A stretch of DNA of 9,098 nt from an uncultured Oscillibacter sp. (GTDB taxonomy: Bacteria > Bacillota > Clostridia > Oscillospirales > Oscillospiraceae), in NCBI GenBank assembly GCA_910584995.1, contig CAJUDW010000054.1:1-9098 (forward strand). Reading direction: 5' to 3'. Every line of letters begins with the position of its first letter. The first letter of the stretch is position 1. The position numbers and the translations under genes were made by a program. Below are positions 6,563 through 9,098 of the stretch, one piece after another. The notes beneath the pieces are model-generated. The model did no database searches, was not told the DNA's origin, and worked only from the letters and a program-made list of their open reading frames with translations.

Positions 6563-7294
6563 TCATCGCAGGGCGGTATATTGCCCTGCGTCTACTGGTT
6601 CGCACCATTCGGTGGAGCAGCCCTCTCCGGGAACTTCAAAGGCAATGTGGCTGAACCAGCTATCCCTGGCCGCGCCGTGCCAGTGCTTCACCCCGGCGGG
6701 GATATAGGCCACGCTGCCGGGACGGAGTTCCCGGGCCTCCCCGCCCCACGCCTGATACCAGCCGCGCCCGTCGGTACACAGCAGGATCTGCCCGCCGCCC
6801 TTGGCGGCGTGGTGGATGTGCCAGTGGTTGCGGCAGCCCGGCTCAAAGGTGACGTTGGCCAGGAAAATGGTTTCCTCGGGATTGGTGAGGGGGTTCAGAT
6901 AACTGTTGCCGGTGAAATATTGGGCATAGCTGTTATTGGGCTGGCCCAGGCCGAACATCCCGCCGTCCGTGCCCGGGTCGTCCTTGTAGGCCTCCACCGC
7001 CGCCCGGAAGGCCGCCCAGGCGTTGGGCCAACCGGCGTAAAAGGCCACGTGGGTCAGAATTTCCGCCATCTCATTTTTGGTTACACCGTTTTTCCTGGCG
7101 TTTTCCATGTGGTACTGAAAGGAATTATCCACCAGCCCTTTGCTTACCAGCACGGTGACGGTGAGGATGGAACGCAGTTTGAGGGATAATCCCTCCCGGT
7201 TCCAGACCTCGCCAAAGAGCACGTCGTCGTTAAGCTGCGCGAATTTGGGGGCGAAATCTCCCAGTTGATCCCGGCCTGCGGTCTGTTTTATCAT
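6563..7294 (-). CDS. Carboxymuconolactone decarboxylase-like + cupin fusion protein
   Basis: This 243-residue protein has two domains. Residues about 10-105 match the CMD/AhpD-like fold (LRSILTVTVLVSKGL, ILTHVAFYAGWPNAWAAFRA). The CxxC pair of peroxidase-type AhpD proteins is absent, so disulfide reductase activity is not expected. Residues about 130-235 are a single cupin barrel, with likely metal ligands H157, H159 and H204 (motifs NHWHIHH and YIPAGVKHWHG). There is no signal peptide, so the protein is cytoplasmic. ATG 7294 is chosen because AAGGAGG lies 8 nt upstream; that ribosome binding site overlaps the stop codon of the hydrolase gene, a mark of coupled operon expression. CMD and cupin proteins of this kind accompany aldo/keto reductases and flavodoxins in many anaerobes; their substrates are mostly unknown. 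Dioxygenase-like, isomerase or lactone-acting roles all remain open. Confidence 0.88.
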   Translation of the reverse strand: MIKQTAGRDQLGDFAPKFAQLNDDVLFGEVWNREGLSLKLRSILTVTVLVSKGLVDNSFQYHMENARKNGVTKNEMAEILTHVAFYAGWPNAWAAFRAAVEAYKDDPGTDGGMFGLGQPNNSYAQYFTGNSYLNPLTNPEETIFLANVTFEPGCRNHWHIHHAAKGGGQILLCTDGRGWYQAWGGEARELRPGSVAYIPAGVKHWHGAARDSWFSHIAFEVPGEGCSTEWCEPVDAGQYTALR

Positions 7295-7308
7295 TGCTGC
7301 CGCCTCCT

Positions 7309-8283
7309 TTATTTCAGGTATTTCCCAAAGAACGTTTCCAGCTTGCCGAAGGGGATGATGTCTGTCCGGTCATACAGATCGGTGTGGACGGCGCCGGGGA
7401 TGAGGAGCAGTTCCTTGTTGTCCCCGGTGAGTTTGGAAAAGGCGTCCTTGCTGAAGTAACAGGAATGGGCTTTCTCGCCGTGCATAACCAGGACAGCGGA
7501 GCGTATCTCCCCGGCGTAGGACAGGATGGGCTGGTTGAGGAAGGACATACAGCCGGTGACGTTCCAGCCGCCGTTGGAGTTGAGGGAGCGGGGATGATAG
7601 CCCCGTTTGGTCTTGTAGTAGTCGTAGTAGTCCTTGACGAAGAAGGGTGCATCCTCCGGGAGCGGGTCCACCACACCGCCGCCCAAGGCATATTCGCCGC
7701 GCTGATAGTCGATGAGCCGCTGGGCGTTCAGGGCTGTTTTCTTCCCATAGCGGGCCTCCTCGCTGTCCTCGGCGTCAAAGTAGCCGTTGGCGTTTACCCG
7801 GCTCATATCGTACATCGTGGAAACGGCGGTGGCTTTGATCCGGGTGTCGATGGCGGCGGTATTCAGCGCCAGGCCGCCCCAGCCGCAGATGCCGATAATG
7901 CCGATCCGTTCCGGATCCACGTCCTCCCGCAGGGACAGGAAATCCACCGCCGCCTGGAAGTCCTCGGTGTTGATGTCCGGGGAGGCCATATACCGGGGCG
8001 TTCCGCCGCTCTCGCCGGTGAATGAGGGGTCAAAAGCGATGGCCAGGAAGCCCCGCTCCGCCATGGCCTGTGCATACAGGCCGGAAGACTGCTCCTTTAC
8101 CGCGCCAAAGGGGCCGCAGACGGCGATGGCGGGCAGCTTGCCGGACGTCCCTTTAGGGGCGTAAAGGTCGGCGGCCAGGGTGATGCCGTAACGGTTGTGG
8201 AAGGTCACCTTCCGATGCTCTGCACGGGAACTCTGCGGGAAAGTCTTATCCCATTCCTGGGTCAGGTTCAGTTTTTCTTCCAT
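7309..8283 (-). CDS. Alpha/beta hydrolase with a cysteine nucleophile (DLH/YcjY-like)
   Basis: The protein has 324 residues, no signal peptide, and an alpha/beta hydrolase fold. The nucleophile elbow reads GICGWGG with C133 in place of serine, as in dienelactone hydrolase-type enzymes. The likely catalytic His is H300 (PGAVHTDLYD) and the acid lies near 270-280 (MHGEKAHSCYFSKDAF). ATG 8283 is preferred: AGGAGG lies 8 nt upstream, whereas the upstream TTG at 8289 is only 2 nt from it. The gene starts 13 bp after the stop of the small gene before it, and its own stop overlaps the next ribosome binding site, so it is co-transcribed. Family members cleave esters or lactones; YcjY-type proteins are often found next to LysR regulators and reductases. 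The substrate here is unknown. A Cys nucleophile fits lactone or thioester hydrolysis, but this is inference. Confidence 0.88.
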   Translation of the reverse strand: MEEKLNLTQEWDKTFPQSSRAEHRKVTFHNRYGITLAADLYAPKGTSGKLPAIAVCGPFGAVKEQSSGLYAQAMAERGFLAIAFDPSFTGESGGTPRYMASPDINTEDFQAAVDFLSLREDVDPERIGIIGICGWGGLALNTAAIDTRIKATAVSTMYDMSRVNANGYFDAEDSEEARYGKKTALNAQRLIDYQRGEYALGGGVVDPLPEDAPFFVKDYYDYYKTKRGYHPRSLNSNGGWNVTGCMSFLNQPILSYAGEIRSAVLVMHGEKAHSCYFSKDAFSKLTGDNKELLLIPGAVHTDLYDRTDIIPFGKLETFFGKYLK

Positions 8284-8296
8284 ACGCAATTCCTCC

Positions 8297-8524
8297 TTAA
8301 TGATGTTTTGCCCTCTTTTCCACCTGGTAGATCAGGTAATCCAGGCAGTCGATTTTTCGCTCCGCTGCATGACAGTGCGCTAACAAGCCTTTACGGTGTT
8401 GGGATAGAAGGGCAAGCCCCTCTTTCTCCCGCCCCTGCCCCATCAGCAGCACAAATTGCTCTGCCAAGGCGGTATCGCAGCCTGCGTCTGCAAGGGTTTG
8501 GCGTAAAGCGTTCTTGTCCTCCAA
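8297..8524 (-). CDS. Small conserved helical protein, first gene of the operon
   Basis: The protein is about 75 residues, rich in Leu, Ala and charged residues, predicted largely helical, and ends with a KIDCLDYLIYQVEKR segment that I recognise as recurrent in small Firmicutes proteins beside LysR-controlled reductase operons. No function is known to me. Two starts are possible in one frame. ATG at 8533 sits directly against the AAGGAG sequence with no spacer, so it is unlikely. TTG at 8524 lies 9 nt from that ribosome binding site and is preferred. The predicted transcript start near 8541 also makes ATG almost leaderless. The stop lies 13 bp before the hydrolase start. A regulatory or subunit-like role is possible; there are no catalytic motifs, signal peptide or membrane segment. 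Confidence 0.75.
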   Translation of the reverse strand: MEDKNALRQTLADAGCDTALAEQFVLLMGQGREKEGLALLSQHRKGLLAHCHAAERKIDCLDYLIYQVEKRAKHH

Positions 8525-8547
8525 GGCGACCATCTCCTTCTGCCCCT

Positions 8548-8576
8548 ATTGTATAAGGGTAGAAATGAAATGGCAA
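8548..8576 (-). promoter_or_regulatory. Sigma-70-type promoter of the four-gene operon
   Basis: On the minus strand TTGCCA (8576-8571) and TACAAT (8553-8548) are separated by exactly 17 bp. Transcription would start near 8541, a few bases before the AAGGAG ribosome binding site of the first gene, giving a very short leader. The operator palindrome lies upstream of the -35, where a LysR activator would bind. Confidence 0.7.
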
Positions 8577-8591
8577 ATACTTAGTTTCTAT

Positions 8592-8622
8592 ACCATGTTA
8601 TTCTTGAAAAGAATAACATGGT
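8592..8622. promoter_or_regulatory. Perfect 12-bp inverted repeat, probable LysR operator
   Basis: ACCATGTTATTC (8592-8603) and GAATAACATGGT (8611-8622) are exact reverse complements around the 7-bp centre TTGAAAA. The repeat lies between two divergent promoters: about 15 bp upstream of the operon -35, and over the -35 and spacer of the regulator's own promoter. This is the usual layout for a LysR-family protein that activates the operon and represses itself. Lack of a T-run argues against a terminator. Confidence 0.72.
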
Positions 8623-8632
8623 TTGTTATACT
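8604..8632 (+). promoter_or_regulatory. Sigma-70-type promoter of the LysR gene
   Basis: TTGAAA (8604-8609) and TATACT (8627-8632) are 17 bp apart. The -35 lies in the loop of the inverted repeat and the spacer covers its right arm, so operator binding should block it. The start would be near 8639, at the edge of the AGGAGG ribosome binding site (8639-8644). Confidence 0.7.
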
Positions 8633-8651
8633 GGCAGCAGGAGGTGTTGTT

Positions 8652-9098
8652 ATGGAACTCCGTGTTTTAAGATATTTTCTTGCCGTGGCCCGGGAAGGCA
8701 GTGTTACCCACGCCGCTCAGCGGCTCCATATCTCCCAGCCTACCCTGTCCAAGCAGCTTAAAGATTTGGAGGGCCAGCTGGGGAAGAAACTCTTTGTCCG
8801 CAGTAGCTTCAGCGTTCGGCTGACGGAGGAGGGGATGCTCCTCCGCAAACGGGCGGAGGAGATTTTGGACATGGTGGACAAAACAGAGGAGGAGTTCAAG
8901 GCCCTGGGAGAGGTCAGCGGCGGGGATATCCACATCGGCGCCGCGGAATCCGACGGCATCAAGCACCTGGCCCGGCGGATTGAGGCGGTGCAGGCCCGGT
9001 ATCCGCGCATCCGGGTACATTTATACAGCGGCGACCGAAGCGATCTGGCCCAGCGGCTGGAGCAGGGCCTGCTGGATTTCGCCGTGCTGGTGGAGTCC
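8652..9098 (+). CDS. LysR-family transcriptional regulator, C-terminus beyond the window
   Basis: 149 codons are visible before the right edge; the family usually has about 290-310. Residues 1-60 are the winged helix-turn-helix (YFLAVAREGSVTHAAQRLHI, then SQPTLSKQLKDLEGQLGKKL), followed by the linker helix (TEEGMLLRKRAEEIL) and the start of the periplasmic-binding-protein-like effector domain (IHIGAAESDGIKHLARRIEA). ATG 8652 has AGGAGG 7 nt upstream. The gene is divergent from the four-gene operon and shares a 120-bp control region with it, so it very likely regulates that operon in response to a small molecule bound in the effector domain. The ligand is not readable from the sequence. Confidence 0.93.
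   Translation, partial: MELRVLRYFLAVAREGSVTHAAQRLHISQPTLSKQLKDLEGQLGKKLFVRSSFSVRLTEEGMLLRKRAEEILDMVDKTEEEFKALGEVSGGDIHIGAAESDGIKHLARRIEAVQARYPRIRVHLYSGDRSDLAQRLEQGLLDFAVLVES

Noticed and set aside
6488..7189. 233-codon open frame on the plus strand
   Set aside because: Antisense to the CMD-cupin gene, whose motifs and ribosome binding site are clear.
7294..8025. 243-codon open frame on the plus strand
   Set aside because: Antisense shadow of the alpha/beta hydrolase gene with Gly/Val-rich low-information sequence.
8667..9020. 117-codon minus-strand frame over the regulator
   Set aside because: Antisense shadow of the LysR gene, which has clear helix-turn-helix motifs.
1..9098. CRISPR array, insertion sequence with transposase, or rRNA gene
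   Set aside because: No regularly spaced repeats, no transposase motifs and no rRNA-like sequence were seen on either strand.

Overview
The window looks like the chromosome of a GC-rich gut Clostridia, most likely Oscillospiraceae (Flavonifractor/Intestinimonas/Oscillibacter-like). The clues are strong AGGAGG ribosome binding sites, a secreted protein with three S-layer homology (SLH) repeats, a CAP-domain secreted protein, and high-GC coding sequence interrupted by an AT-richer accessory stretch at roughly 720-2370. The taxon is inferred from protein style, not proven.

Left part (1-1385). A secreted Ig-like plus CAP/SCP-domain protein is read on the minus strand and runs off the left edge. 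After about 450 bp without a convincing gene comes a clean 3' fragment of a tRNA-Thr(GGU) gene (1163-1207). It starts exactly at the anticodon loop and is followed by a terminator. This is the classic scar of an element integrated by a tyrosine recombinase. By the usual polarity the element lies to the left of 1163, with the intact tRNA outside the window. A short direct repeat and a second strong terminator follow.

Middle part (about 1387-3966). This is a run of three decayed genes. The first is a DUF4417-family gene with four in-frame stops. The second is a sorbitol-6-phosphate 2-dehydrogenase-like SDR on the minus strand, with two single-base frameshifts and no N-terminus. The third is a four-carbon acid sugar kinase (OtnK/YgbK, DUF1537) on the plus strand, with a nonsense codon, a +1 frameshift and no N-terminus. 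The last two are cut back and joined head to head at about position 3000.

Right part (4132-9098). This is an intact LysR-controlled locus. A minus-strand operon of four genes starts from a promoter at 8548-8576 and ends at a hairpin at 4132-4166. It encodes a 75-aa helical protein, an alpha/beta hydrolase with a Cys nucleophile, a carboxymuconolactone decarboxylase-cupin fusion, and a 785-aa exported fusion. The fusion reads signal peptide, three SLH repeats, flavodoxin, cyclophilin-like domain, aldo/keto reductase. A LysR-family regulator is transcribed divergently and runs off the right edge. Its promoter overlaps a perfect 12-bp inverted repeat, the likely operator. The enzymes suggest LysR-induced reductive and hydrolytic handling of a small organic (carbonyl, quinone or lactone-like) compound. 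Unusually, the reductases appear to sit on the cell surface.
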